Below are positions 46,758 through 56,039 of a DNA stretch of 64,000 bases, one piece after another (positions within the stretch are counted from its first letter, which is position 1; each line of letters opens with the position of its first letter). The notes under the pieces were generated by a model that was not told where the DNA came from, made no database searches, and saw only the letters and a list, made by a program, of their open reading frames with translations. The stretch comes from Acinetobacter sp. A47 (GTDB lineage Bacteria > Pseudomonadota > Gammaproteobacteria > Pseudomonadales > Moraxellaceae): NCBI RefSeq assembly GCF_000805455.1, contig NZ_JSUS01000071.1, positions 1 through 64,000 of the forward strand. Direction: 5' to 3'. Both the position numbers and the translations under genes were made by a program.

Positions 46758-47600
46758 TTATTGCTTCGATTCAATCTCATTGAACAGGGTGACATAAGCA
46801 AGCGTCAACTTGTGTTCAGATGCCAGATGAACCAGTGGTAAATTCTTTTGATGCGATTCTTTCATCAAGATGGATGGGGGCAACATGCTCTCGAGCACTG
46901 GCAGGCCTTCATCTTTGAGTTGCTGAACCACTTCACGGGGTAATTTTGCCTGAGCCTGGAACTGGTTGACCACAATTCCCTCAATCTCAAGGCGATCATT
47001 ATGATCATCTTGGGTTTCGAGCACATTTTCAATCAAAGTTTGTAACGCACGCTTGGAGAACACATCACAATCGAATGGAATCAGCACCCGGTCTGCAGCA
47101 ATCAGTGCAGATAGGGTAAAGAAATTGAAGGCAGGCGGCGTATCAATAAAAATCCGGTCATAGCGTGCACTGAGTGACTGAATCGAATCACGTAATTTAT
47201 AGATCTTGTGCTTACTTTCCAGTGCATGTTCCAGACTTCCCAGACCCGGGCTGGCCGGAATCACATCCAGGTTGGCAAAGGATGAACGGTGCACATAACT
47301 GTCCAGCCCCTTGCCCCGAGGCGCCTTTAAAATCGAACCAATGGCGTTGCCAATCAGGCCTTTTTGCTGGGTCGTGGCCAGTACATCATCAAAGAAGTTT
47401 TCAATATTGGGCTCTAATGCGGCTTTGTCCGCAGAATAGGTAGCCTCTTCACCTAACAGGTACTGGCTTGAATTTGCCTGGGGATCAAGATCAATAACCA
47501 GTGTTCTCAGCCCTTTCTGTGCACTTATTGCGGCCAGATTAACGGTAATACTTGATTTCCCCACACCACCTTTCTGGTTAAACACCACACGCGTTAACAT
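46758..47600 (-). CDS. ParA-family ATPase, orphan (no adjacent ParB)
   Basis: A 280-residue deviant-Walker ATPase. The P-loop starts KGGVGKSS (10-17), with two Lys as in ParA/MinD. DLDPQANSS follows near 40 and FIDTPPAFN near 153. There is no helix-turn-helix N-terminus, so it is the short form. No parB gene is encoded nearby, which separates it from the classic soj-spo0J pair. It could position another cargo (for example chemoreceptor, pilus or cell-pole complexes) or help partitioning. A parS-like motif lies 1.2 kb away. Confidence 0.85.
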   Translation of the reverse strand: MLTRVVFNQKGGVGKSSITVNLAAISAQKGLRTLVIDLDPQANSSQYLLGEEATYSADKAALEPNIENFFDDVLATTQQKGLIGNAIGSILKAPRGKGLDSYVHRSSFANLDVIPASPGLGSLEHALESKHKIYKLRDSIQSLSARYDRIFIDTPPAFNFFTLSALIAADRVLIPFDCDVFSKRALQTLIENVLETQDDHNDRLEIEGIVVNQFQAQAKLPREVVQQLKDEGLPVLESMLPPSILMKESHQKNLPLVHLASEHKLTLAYVTLFNEIESKQ

Positions 47601-47681
47601 GATTTCCCTCTACCCTGTTTTTTTTAAACTGCACGCAGTTTAACCCAGTGCAAAAACAATTTCTAAAACAATGTCCAACAA

Positions 47682-48074
47682 TCAGGCAAAAACCGGTTTA
47701 ATCATGACAAGTGCCAGAATCCCGGCCAGTGCCACCGTACCAATCAGCAGCCCGGCACGGCGCTGGGACAATAAAATGCGGTTGTCCTGCTTATAGGTCT
47801 TGATCAGTGAAGAGCACAATACAAAGAACAGGATCACTTTGGCATAGAACCACGGCTGCACGTCAAAGTTTTTCATGGCCAGCAAGAACACACCCGTAAC
47901 AATAATCAGGGTCAAAGATAAATGCTGTAAGCCAACCATCGCTTTACGGGCCTTTAGATTGGGCTGCTGATCCTGTATACCCACAAATAAGGTCGAACCG
48001 CGCAATATAAAGCTCACCAGTAACAGCGCCATGGCAACCAGATGCGTGGTTTTAACAAGTAAATGCATGTCCAT
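47682..48074 (-). CDS. SirB2-family membrane protein
   Basis: A 130-residue protein with four hydrophobic segments: HLLVKTTHLVAMALLLVSFIL, VGLQHLSLTLIIVTGVFLLA, WFYAKVILFFVLCSSLI and AGLLIGTVALAGILALVMIK. Conserved His residues lie in the first and second helices (KTTHLVA; LQHLSL), the SirB2 pattern. Function unknown despite the name, which comes from invasion-gene studies. AAGGAATCACC precedes the start at 48074. It is directly downstream of the BolA gene (9 bases) and may form an operon with it. Confidence 0.85.
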   Translation of the reverse strand: MDMHLLVKTTHLVAMALLLVSFILRGSTLFVGIQDQQPNLKARKAMVGLQHLSLTLIIVTGVFLLAMKNFDVQPWFYAKVILFFVLCSSLIKTYKQDNRILLSQRRAGLLIGTVALAGILALVMIKPVFA

Positions 48075-48083
48075 GGTGATTCC

Positions 48084-48392
48084 TTAGCTTTTCGGTGCAT
48101 GGGCACAGTCAGGACTGGCAGGAGCCTCGCCTTGCCATTCACCTGGAATATAGGCATGAATCGCCAGCGCATGGATACGGCCCGGGCTCATTAACTCGGC
48201 TGCAACGGCATAAATCTTTTGATGACGCTGCACCAGACGCAGGCCTTGAAATTCGTCACTGACCACAATCACCTTGAAGTGTGATTCCTTGCCAGGGAAA
48301 TACCCCCCATGCCCTGCCGACTCATTGATCACTTCAAGATGGGTCGGTGCCAGTGTTTGTAAACGTTCAATTAACTGTTGTTCCAGATTCAT
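48084..48392 (-). CDS. BolA-family protein
   Basis: A 102-residue BolA/IbaG protein. The class II-KH-like fold is seen in LEVINESAGHGGYFPGKESHFKVIVVSDEFQGLRLVQRHQKIYAVAAELM, with the hallmark His residues and the FxGLRLVQRHQ motif. BolA proteins partner monothiol glutaredoxins in iron-sulfur handling and also affect morphology. The Cys in the C-terminal tail (PDCAHAPKS) is atypical. It is followed by the SirB2 gene on the same strand. Confidence 0.92.
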   Translation of the reverse strand: MNLEQQLIERLQTLAPTHLEVINESAGHGGYFPGKESHFKVIVVSDEFQGLRLVQRHQKIYAVAAELMSPGRIHALAIHAYIPGEWQGEAPASPDCAHAPKS

Positions 48393-48544
48393 CAGTCACT
48401 CGGTCCGGTCAGATGGAGATAGCTCATTAGTATACATGACCTCTGTTGAAGCGAAACTTTTATCCATTTTTTTGCTTTCTGGACTATTTTTCTTTGAAAA
48501 TGCTTTTATTTTATGCAATTAAACAATTTCTTTGCATAAAGTTG

Positions 48545-48572
48545 TTGACCCTTATTTTGCTTAATGTATTAT
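48545..48572 (+). promoter_or_regulatory. Promoter of the tRNA-Gly pair
   Basis: TTGACC (48545-48550) and TATTAT (48567-48572) are 16 bases apart, about 10 bases before the first tRNA. This is the only strong promoter in the stretch. Confidence 0.6.
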
Positions 48573-48581
48573 AGCTGGCAC

Positions 48582-48657
<76 letters not shown>

Positions 48658-48702
48658 GATTGGTTTTTTTAAGTGTAAGTTTTAGTAAAAACTGCTCAAT
48701 AT

Positions 48703-48778
<76 letters not shown>

Positions 48779-48788
48779 AATTTAAAAG

Positions 48789-48816
48789 GCCCTTATCGAA
48801 AGATAAGGGCTTTTTT
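48789..48816 (+). terminator. Terminator of the tRNA operon
   Basis: GCCCTTATC and GATAAGGGC form a 9-bp stem with loop GAAA, followed by six T. Confidence 0.93.
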
Positions 48817-48832
48817 CTTTGTCTAAAGCTTA

Positions 48833-48848
48833 TGCTCCACGTGGAACA
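48833..48848. other. parS-like ParB-binding motif
   Basis: TGCTCCACGTGGAACA is an almost perfect 16-bp palindrome. It differs by one base (C for T at position 3) from TGTTCCACGTGGAACA, the pseudomonad-type form of the conserved chromosomal parS site. It lies between the tRNA terminator and the MFS gene, outside any coding sequence. Confidence 0.6.
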
Positions 48849-48901
48849 TAAAACCTCAATCAATAAAAGTATTGAGCTCCCCTTCACACAGCCGGCCAAA
48901 T

Positions 48902-48938
48902 AAAAAGGTGCCCCTCAGCTAAAAGAAGCACCTTTTTT
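48902..48938. terminator. Terminator at the 3' end of the MHS transporter gene
   Basis: AAAAAGGTGC and GCACCTTTTT form a 10-bp stem with a 16-base loop, 21 bases beyond the stop of the - strand gene at 48959. Confidence 0.75.
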
Positions 48939-48958
48939 AAACACGTTTAAAATCAAGG

Positions 48959-50314
48959 CTATTTAGTCATCCTGGCTTTTAGCTTAACGCCTTGCGGATT
49001 GTTCCCGATTCGCAGTTCCTGCTGGTGGTAATCTCGTGGCATAAATAAAGTGGCAATAATGGCAACAACTGCCATCGAAGCAATATACAGCATGATCAGG
49101 TCAGGCTTGCCACCGCCAATACTTAATAGTTTGGTCGCAATCAGTGGCGCAAGACCACCACCGATCACCCCTGCCAGCTGAACCGAAATCGAGATGCCGC
49201 TATAACGGATGTGTGCAGGAAACTGACGGGCAAACAATTGTGCCTGTGGTGCATACATAATGGGAAAGACCACACCAATGGCCAGTACAATCGCTGTCCA
49301 CACCAGCACCGGATCTTTACTATTGAGCATGCCAAAGAAAGGATAACAATACAGCGCCAGCACACAAAGACCGAACATGAACATATTACGCTGCCCGACT
49401 TTATCGGACAGATGTCCACATAACGGTGTCATCACCATAATCACGGCGGCACCGCAAATGGTGGCAAATAGAATTTGCTGTCTGGCAATGCCCAGTTGTG
49501 TGGTGGTATAGGCCAAGGTAAAGGTAGAGGCAATATAAAACCAGGCATTTTCTGCCGCACGCGCCACAATAATGCTGATCAGTTGCTTGGGATGCTGCCT
49601 GAATACCTGCAAGGCCGGCACTTTGACGGCTTTAGCCTGCTGTTTGACTTTTTCAAAGTCGGGCGACTCTGGCACTTTCACCCGGATATACCAGCCGACT
49701 GCCAGTAAAATGATGCTCGCCAGAAAGGGAATCCGCCAACCCCAGCTAAACAGGGCCTGTTCAGGTAATAAAGACACCAGTCCCAAGGCAATCGAAGCCA
49801 GCATCAGCCCGCCACCCGTACTGGCCTGAGGCAGACTGCCCCAGAAGCCTTTTTTACCCTCTGGTGCATGTTCAACGGCCATCAGTACGGCACCGCCCCA
49901 CTCGCCGCCCATTGCCATACCCTGAATAAAACGTAACATCACCAGGCCAATGGCAGCCCAGTAACCAATCGACTCATAGGTCGGTAACAGACCGATCAGC
50001 ACGGTGGGGATTCCCATCAGCATCAGAGTCAGCAACAGCATCGATTTGCGACCGATCTTGTCACCAAAATGGCCAAATACCAGACCACCGAGTGGCCGCC
50101 CGATAAAGCCTACCGCGTAAGTGGCAAAGGCGGCGAGTACACCCGTCAACGGGTCAAGATTAGGAAAAAATAATTTATTGAAAATTAAGGCGGCCGCTGC
50201 ACCGTAGATAAAAAAGTCATACCACTCAATAGTGGTTCCCACCATGCTAGAGATACCCGCCAGCCGATGGGAAGACTGCCTAGGAGATGAACCGTTTCCA
50301 TGTAGTATTTGCAT
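48959..50314 (-). CDS. MFS transporter, metabolite:H+ symporter (MHS) family
   Basis: A 451-residue transporter with 12 hydrophobic segments and MHS hallmarks: TTIEWYDFFIYGAAAALIF in helix 1, GHFGDKIGRKSMLL in loop 2-3 (motif A), GGEWGGAVLM in helix 4-5 and a central hydrophilic loop with RVKVPESPDFEKVKQQ. Relatives import organic acids such as shikimate, alpha-ketoglutarate, proline/betaine or citrate. It lies 122 bases downstream of the branched-chain acyl-CoA operon on the same strand, so uptake of a related carboxylate is a reasonable guess. Confidence 0.9.
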   Translation of the reverse strand: MQILHGNGSSPRQSSHRLAGISSMVGTTIEWYDFFIYGAAAALIFNKLFFPNLDPLTGVLAAFATYAVGFIGRPLGGLVFGHFGDKIGRKSMLLLTLMLMGIPTVLIGLLPTYESIGYWAAIGLVMLRFIQGMAMGGEWGGAVLMAVEHAPEGKKGFWGSLPQASTGGGLMLASIALGLVSLLPEQALFSWGWRIPFLASIILLAVGWYIRVKVPESPDFEKVKQQAKAVKVPALQVFRQHPKQLISIIVARAAENAWFYIASTFTLAYTTTQLGIARQQILFATICGAAVIMVMTPLCGHLSDKVGQRNMFMFGLCVLALYCYPFFGMLNSKDPVLVWTAIVLAIGVVFPIMYAPQAQLFARQFPAHIRYSGISISVQLAGVIGGGLAPLIATKLLSIGGGKPDLIMLYIASMAVVAIIATLFMPRDYHQQELRIGNNPQGVKLKARMTK

Positions 50315-50436
50315 CGTGATGTTCCTTGCTTGAATCTTCTTGTTTTATATGGTTGGGCTGGTGTTCAATCCTGATCACCAGCATGCTTAGGTGGTCGATA
50401 CTCCTTAAGAAGTGTAGAGATGAGAAAAAAGCGAAT

Positions 50437-51462
50437 TTAGCTCAGTTTTTCCAGTAACTGTTCCAGTTCAGGGTTACGCTGTTGCCATTTGGGCTGTTTG
50501 TCTTTATCGACAATCAAGGCACGCACCCCTTCAATAAAGTCGCCATGCTCGAACCAGATATCCTGTAAATCCCGCTCCAGCTGCATGCACTGCTGCAAGG
50601 AGAGTCCACGCCCAAGATGTTGCAGTTTCAAACTGGTTTGTTTGGCAATAAAGGATCGCTGTTGCAAAATATCCAGCATTTTGCTGGCCCAGTCGCTGAA
50701 CCGTTGATCCTGTTCTTGTGCAAGACTGTGCTCGATCTCTTCCAGATGCTGAAAACCGAAATGCTTACGGATCGGCTCGACCAATTGCTGGAGTTCACTG
50801 TCAGCAGGACGGGTAATAAAGCCGGCAATGATCTGTTCAATCTTGGCCTTGCTCAGGTTCGGTGCTGCAATCAACGCTGCCTGTAAGGCAGACAATTGCT
50901 CACTCGGTACGTGGTAATCGATCAGGTCGAGATAGAGCGCATCGCTGCTACTGATCTGTTCTCCCGTAATCGCCATATACACCCCGATATCATCCAACCG
51001 GGACAGGAAATGGGTAGCCCCCACGTCAGGGAAAAATCCAATCGCAGTTTCAGGCATGGCAAATCTGGACTTTTCACTACTGACCACAATATGACAGGCC
51101 TGCGCCAGACCAAAACCACCGCCCAGTACATAGCCATCGAGGATGACCAGCACCGGCTTTGGATATTCGCGTAGCAGATTCAGCATGTTATATTCGGCAC
51201 TGAAATAGCCTTGATAATCTGCGGTTGCATTTTTATAGCTGTCATACAGATAACGGATATCACCCCCAGCACAAAAGGCCTTTGGACTCTCCGATTTGAT
51301 CAGAACCGCCTGAATCTCAGCTTCATTGCGCCACAGTTGCAGCTGTGTACAAATACCTTCGATCATCTCCAGCGACAAGGCATTTAAATGCTTGACCCGA
51401 TCCAGACTGATGATGCCTAAACGGCCTTGTTGCTCAATCTTTAAGTGATGTGCTGTATTCAT
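50437..51462 (-). CDS. 3-hydroxyisobutyryl-CoA hydrolase
   Basis: Hydrolyses 3-hydroxyisobutyryl-CoA to free 3-hydroxyisobutyrate in valine breakdown. The 341-residue crotonase-fold protein has FCAGGDIR (63-70), GGGFGLA (114-120, oxyanion region), PET (137-139) and IGFFPDVGAT (141-150), the last typical for the hydrolase rather than hydratases. It is the last gene of the metabolic operon and 12 bases from the hydratase gene. Free 3-hydroxyisobutyrate is the substrate of the mmsB product, so the pathway closes within the operon. Confidence 0.92.
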   Translation of the reverse strand: MNTAHHLKIEQQGRLGIISLDRVKHLNALSLEMIEGICTQLQLWRNEAEIQAVLIKSESPKAFCAGGDIRYLYDSYKNATADYQGYFSAEYNMLNLLREYPKPVLVILDGYVLGGGFGLAQACHIVVSSEKSRFAMPETAIGFFPDVGATHFLSRLDDIGVYMAITGEQISSSDALYLDLIDYHVPSEQLSALQAALIAAPNLSKAKIEQIIAGFITRPADSELQQLVEPIRKHFGFQHLEEIEHSLAQEQDQRFSDWASKMLDILQQRSFIAKQTSLKLQHLGRGLSLQQCMQLERDLQDIWFEHGDFIEGVRALIVDKDKQPKWQQRNPELEQLLEKLS

Positions 51463-51474
51463 TTTCTTGATCCC

Positions 51475-52248
51475 TTATTGATTGTTAAAGTTGGCCTGCC
51501 GTTTTTCTACAAAGGCCTGCATGCCCTCTTTTTGATCTGAGGTTGCAAAAATCGAATGGAACATACGGCGCTCAAAACGCAGACCTTCGGTGAGATTGAC
51601 CTCAAAGGCACGATTAATGGTTTCTTTCAGCATCATGTTGGCCGTTAAAGAGCGCGCTGCAATTTTTTCTGCGGCCTGCAAGGTCTGTTCAAGTAATTGT
51701 TCTTTGCCAAACACACGTGCCACCAGACCACTTTGCTCTGCCTCGACCGCACCCATTTGCCGTGCTGTCAGACACATTTCCATGGCTTTGGCTTTACCAA
51801 TTGCGTGGGTGAGACGCTGTGTACCACCAATGCCCGGAATGACTCCCAAGGTCACTTCAGGCAAACCAAATTTGGCATTGTCAGCACAATAGATAAAGTC
51901 ACACATCAATGCCAGTTCACAGCCGCCACCGAGCGCATAGCCACTGACTGCTGCAATGAGCGGTTTACGGCGCTGCGCGATGCGGTCTGCCAGATGAAAA
52001 AAGTCATCAAAATAGATATCTGGAAACCGTAGTTCTGCCATTTCCTTAATATCGGCACCTGCGGCAAAGGCCTTTTCCGAACCTGCCAGCACCATGCAGC
52101 CAATCTCGCGATCTTTTTCCAGCTGGTCTAAGGCCTGATTGATTTCACTAATCAGTTCACTATTTAGCGCATTTAAGGCGTGCGGACGGTTCAGGGTGAT
52201 TAGCCCAACCCCCTGACGCTTTTCCAATACAATACTGTTCCACTGCAT
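51475..52248 (-). CDS. Enoyl-CoA hydratase (probably methacrylyl-CoA)
   Basis: A 257-residue crotonase that adds water to 2-enoyl-CoA. Both catalytic acids are present with correct spacing: Glu111 (GGGCELALM) and Glu131 (LPEVTLGVIPGIGGTQRL). The oxyanion segment is FAAGADIKEM (61-70). In this operon it would act on methacrylyl-CoA from valine. Located between the acyl-CoA dehydrogenase (22 bases) and the hydrolase (12 bases). Confidence 0.92.
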   Translation of the reverse strand: MQWNSIVLEKRQGVGLITLNRPHALNALNSELISEINQALDQLEKDREIGCMVLAGSEKAFAAGADIKEMAELRFPDIYFDDFFHLADRIAQRRKPLIAAVSGYALGGGCELALMCDFIYCADNAKFGLPEVTLGVIPGIGGTQRLTHAIGKAKAMEMCLTARQMGAVEAEQSGLVARVFGKEQLLEQTLQAAEKIAARSLTANMMLKETINRAFEVNLTEGLRFERRMFHSIFATSDQKEGMQAFVEKRQANFNNQ

Positions 52249-52269
52249 GACTTGTTCCTTGTTTTCGTT

Positions 52270-53397
52270 TTATAAACTACGCGCGATCACCAGACGCTGA
52301 ATATCGCTGGTGCCTTCATAAATCTGGCAAACACGCGCATCGCGATAGATGCGCTCAATCGGAAAGTCTTTCAGATAGCCGTAGCCACCAAATACCTGCA
52401 AGGCATTGGAACAGACGCGCTCGGTCATTTCCGAAGCAAACAGCTTGGCCATTGAGGCTTCATTGAGACAGGGTTGCCCTGCTTCTTTGAGCCGTGCAGC
52501 GTAATGCACCAGTTGTCGCGCCGCTTCGATTTCGGTTGCCATACTGGCAAGACGGAACGCCTGTGCCTGATGCTCAAAGATCGGTTTACCAAAAGTCAGC
52601 CGTTCTTTGGCATAACGGGTGGCCTCTTCCAGCGCCGCCCGTGCCAGACCGACGGCCTGTGCAGCAATACCGATGCGTCCTCCTTCCAGATTGGCCAGTG
52701 CGATTTTTAGACCTTCCCCCTCTTTACCCAGCATCAGGCTGTTATGAATACGCACATCTGTCAGGGCAATCTGGCAGGTATCCGAAGCATGTAAACCGAG
52801 TTTTTCTTCAACCCGGATTACCTCGTATCCCGGAGTGTCGCGTGGGACTAAAAAGGCACTAATGCCCTTTTTACCTGCATCCGGATCAGTCACGGCAAAT
52901 ACAATAATTACGCCGGCGTTATTGCCCGAGGTAATAAACTGCTTGGCACCATTGAGAATGTAATGATCACCATCTTTCACCGCGCGGGTTTTAATGGCTG
53001 CGGCATCGGAACCGGTATGCGGTTCCGTCAGGGCAAAAGCACCGATCATTTCACCTTGCGCCAGGGGTTTTAAAAAGCGTTGTTTCTGCTCATCAGTACC
53101 AAATTTCAAGATTGGCACACAGCCTACCGAGTTATGTACGCTCATAATGGTCGAAGTGGCACCATCGGCTGCTGCGACTTCTTCAAGGGCCAGCACATAG
53201 GCCAGATTGCCCGTATCGGAACCGCCCCATTGCTCGGGAACCAGCATGCCCATAAAGCCGAGCTGACCCATTTGTGCCAGCGCATCTTTGGGGAAGGTGC
53301 CATGTTTGTCCCAGTCACTGGCATTGGGCTTGATCTGTTCCTGGGCGAAACTTTTCGCCATATCACGAATTAAGACTTGTTCTTCGGTCAATTGCAT
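52270..53397 (-). CDS. Acyl-CoA dehydrogenase (probably isobutyryl-CoA)
   Basis: A 375-residue FAD enzyme. Motifs are [35 protein letters not shown] and the C-terminal [42 protein letters not shown], with the catalytic Glu in YEGTSDIQR. The start at 53397 (MQLTEEQVL) is used; the in-frame extension runs into the upstream gene. Gene context (mmsA, mmsB, hydratase, hydrolase) points to isobutyryl-CoA dehydrogenase. The gap to the upstream synthetase gene is 10 bases. Confidence 0.92.
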   Translation of the reverse strand: MQLTEEQVLIRDMAKSFAQEQIKPNASDWDKHGTFPKDALAQMGQLGFMGMLVPEQWGGSDTGNLAYVLALEEVAAADGATSTIMSVHNSVGCVPILKFGTDEQKQRFLKPLAQGEMIGAFALTEPHTGSDAAAIKTRAVKDGDHYILNGAKQFITSGNNAGVIIVFAVTDPDAGKKGISAFLVPRDTPGYEVIRVEEKLGLHASDTCQIALTDVRIHNSLMLGKEGEGLKIALANLEGGRIGIAAQAVGLARAALEEATRYAKERLTFGKPIFEHQAQAFRLASMATEIEAARQLVHYAARLKEAGQPCLNEASMAKLFASEMTERVCSNALQVFGGYGYLKDFPIERIYRDARVCQIYEGTSDIQRLVIARSL

Positions 53398-53407
53398 GTT
53401 GTGTTCC

Positions 53408-55057
53408 TTACTCTGCCTTTGCTTGCTGTTTGGCAATTTCCTGATTGCGTAATAAAAAACGCTGAATCTTGCCACTTGGTGTTTTTGGAAGTTCGGTCAC
53501 GAACTCGATCAGTCGTGGATAAGCATGGGCTGACAGGCGTTTTTTCACAAACTGGCTCAGCTCTTCTGCCAACTGTTCTAAAGGCCGGAAACCCGCAGCC
53601 AGAATCACAAACGCCTTCACCACCTCGGTTCGCTCCGGATCAGGCACGCCGATAACCGCCGCTTCAACCACGGCATCATGCTCCAGCAAGGCACTTTCCA
53701 CATCAAACGGCCCGATGCGATAGCCTGAGGTGGTGATCACATCATCACTGCGCCCGACAAAACTCATACTGCCATCGGCATGTAACTCGGCAGTATCACC
53801 GGTCAGATAGTAATGCCCGACAAAAGGCGATTTACGGCTTTCCTTATAGCCGCCAAACCACATCATCGGCGACTGGCTGACATCGACCGCTAAAATTCCC
53901 GGCGTATCTGCAGGCAATTCCTCACCCTGCTCATTGACCACCGCAACGCGATAGCCTGCGCTGGCAAAACCGGCTGAACCGGCACGAATGGTATGAGTTA
54001 AACCATGATGGTTGCACACCACCATACCGACTTCGGTCTGGCCATAATGATCATAAATCGGTGCATCCAGCACCTGCTTAAACCAGCGAATCACTTCCGG
54101 ATTGAGCGGCTCCCCTGCACTGCTGACCACACGGAACTGGCCTTTTAGCGATGCCATCTGTGCCGGATCAGCCGCCATCATCATCCGGTAAGCTGTGGGT
54201 GCACCTGCCAGATTGGTAATCTGGTAATCCTTGACGATCTGGCACAGGCTATCGGGACTAAAACCACCTTCATAGAACAAGGTGGCATGACCCAAGAACA
54301 GTGGCCCGGTGATGGCATAATACAAACCATAAGCCCAGCCCGGATCGGCAATATTCCAGAAGGCATCTTGTTCTGTCAGACCAATGGCATCTTGCATATA
54401 GCGGCCAAACGCCAGCAAGGCTTTTAATGGCACTTCTAACGGTTTGGCGGGCCCTGTGGTACCCGAGGTAAACATCAGCAAAAAAGGATCCTGAATACTT
54501 CGCATCACCAGTTCGCATTGATCGGGCTGCTGTTTGACTTTATCCCAAAAGTCAAAGTCACCTGACTTCAGTGGTGTACCGTGTGAATCAGCCACTGTGA
54601 CAATTGCGGGACAATCTGCAATCTCATCCAGTTTGCTGCGGTTGGTCACATCGGTCACCACCAGCTTGCTTTGTGCCAGTTGCAGACGATGCTCGATTGC
54701 CTTCGGCCCAAAAGCTGTGAACAAGGGCTGATAGACCGCACCAATACGCCACGCCGCGAAAATGGTGACCAGCAGTTCTGGTGTTCTGGGCAAGAGCCCT
54801 GAAATACGGTCACCCGCCTGCACCCCTTGTGACTTTAAAAAATTGGCAAACTGGCTCGACCATTGCTGCAACTGGCGAAAGCTGTATTGTTGCTTACGAC
54901 CATCTTTACCTTGCCAGTACAACGCGATCTTGTCGTCATGGGCATGCCGGTCACAACATTCATAACAGGCATTCAGTGCCTGCATTGAACCGGATAACAT
55001 CTGTTTTGCGGTGCTTTCCAGATCAAAAGCCTGTACCGTCTCTTTATAATCCAACAT
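53408..55057 (-). CDS. AMP-forming acyl-CoA synthetase
   Basis: A 549-residue ANL-family ligase that activates a carboxylic acid as acyl-CoA through an acyl-adenylate. The P-loop reads [10 protein letters not shown], adenylation motifs follow ([46 protein letters not shown]), and the terminal Lys motif is [13 protein letters not shown]. It resembles acetyl/propionyl/medium-chain synthetases. In the mms operon its role may be activation of isobutyrate or a related branched acid. Located between mmsB (80 bases) and the acyl-CoA dehydrogenase. Confidence 0.9.
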   Translation of the reverse strand: MLDYKETVQAFDLESTAKQMLSGSMQALNACYECCDRHAHDDKIALYWQGKDGRKQQYSFRQLQQWSSQFANFLKSQGVQAGDRISGLLPRTPELLVTIFAAWRIGAVYQPLFTAFGPKAIEHRLQLAQSKLVVTDVTNRSKLDEIADCPAIVTVADSHGTPLKSGDFDFWDKVKQQPDQCELVMRSIQDPFLLMFTSGTTGPAKPLEVPLKALLAFGRYMQDAIGLTEQDAFWNIADPGWAYGLYYAITGPLFLGHATLFYEGGFSPDSLCQIVKDYQITNLAGAPTAYRMMMAADPAQMASLKGQFRVVSSAGEPLNPEVIRWFKQVLDAPIYDHYGQTEVGMVVCNHHGLTHTIRAGSAGFASAGYRVAVVNEQGEELPADTPGILAVDVSQSPMMWFGGYKESRKSPFVGHYYLTGDTAELHADGSMSFVGRSDDVITTSGYRIGPFDVESALLEHDAVVEAAVIGVPDPERTEVVKAFVILAAGFRPLEQLAEELSQFVKKRLSAHAYPRLIEFVTELPKTPSGKIQRFLLRNQEIAKQQAKAE

Positions 55058-55137
55058 TTATTTTTTCCCTCAGTCTCTGGACTGATGTTATTCATGACAG
55101 GGTTTTATTTATTAAAGGCCATCCTTCGGCCATGCAA

Positions 55138-56028
55138 TTAGACTTCTGGCGGCAGGTATTGCTGAATAATGCTGGAAAAATCAAGATGTGCGTTACCACG
55201 CATGCACATCTGCTGATACAGCTGCTGCACCATCCCGCCCAACACCACAGGTTGCTGCACCTGTCCGGCTGCCTGCACCGCCAGCCCCAGATCTTTCAGC
55301 ATCAACTGGGTGGCAAAACCATCCTGATAGCCCCGTGATGCAGGCGCATTTTCACTGATATGCGGCCACGGATTACAGACTTCCGAACTCCAGCAACGAC
55401 CGCTTGAGGTGTTGATTACACCTGCCAACGCTTGTGGATCAATACCAAGTTTGGCACCGAGGGCCATGCCTTCTGCCACCGCCGCCATGGAAATCCCCAA
55501 AATCAGGTTATTGCAGATTTTGGCAATCTGACCTGCACCAACCTCCCCGCAATGCACCACGTTTTTCCCCATGTGACCAAGTACCGGTTTCACCTCTTCA
55601 AAGGTCTGGTCATTGGCACCGACCATAAAGGTCAGCGTACCCGCTTGTGCACCAATGGTGCCGCCGGAAACCGGCGCATCACAGATATGAATGTTTTTAG
55701 CTTGCGCAACTGCTGCAATGTCCTTGATGGTTTGCGGGTCAATGGTACTGCTGTCAATACATAAGCTGCCGGCTTTCAGCACTTCCAGCACCCCATTGTC
55801 ACCCAGGTAAACGTCTTTAACATGCTTTGCTGCAGGTAACATGCTCAGCACCACATCGGCCTGTTTCGCCGCTGCCTGCGGACTGTCACAGACCACACCA
55901 CCTGCCTCGGCAAAGTGTTGCAAGGCCGCCGGGCTCAGGTCATAACCATAAACGCTAAGTCCGGCTTTAAGCAGGTTCTGGGCCATTCTGCCGCCCATAT
56001 TGCCTAGACCGATAAAGGCGATATTCAT
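55138..56028 (-). CDS. mmsB: 3-hydroxyisobutyrate dehydrogenase
   Basis: Oxidises 3-hydroxyisobutyrate to methylmalonate semialdehyde with NAD. The 296-residue protein has the Rossmann motif FIGLGNMG (5-12), the substrate segment DAPVSGGTIGAQAGTL (117-131), catalytic Lys170 in GQIAKICNN and a C-terminal helical domain with KDLGLAVQAAGQVQQPVVLGG. It directly follows mmsA (11 bases), as in the classical mmsAB operon. Confidence 0.95.
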   Translation of the reverse strand: MNIAFIGLGNMGGRMAQNLLKAGLSVYGYDLSPAALQHFAEAGGVVCDSPQAAAKQADVVLSMLPAAKHVKDVYLGDNGVLEVLKAGSLCIDSSTIDPQTIKDIAAVAQAKNIHICDAPVSGGTIGAQAGTLTFMVGANDQTFEEVKPVLGHMGKNVVHCGEVGAGQIAKICNNLILGISMAAVAEGMALGAKLGIDPQALAGVINTSSGRCWSSEVCNPWPHISENAPASRGYQDGFATQLMLKDLGLAVQAAGQVQQPVVLGGMVQQLYQQMCMRGNAHLDFSSIIQQYLPPEV

Positions 56029-56039
56029 CCGTGATCTCC

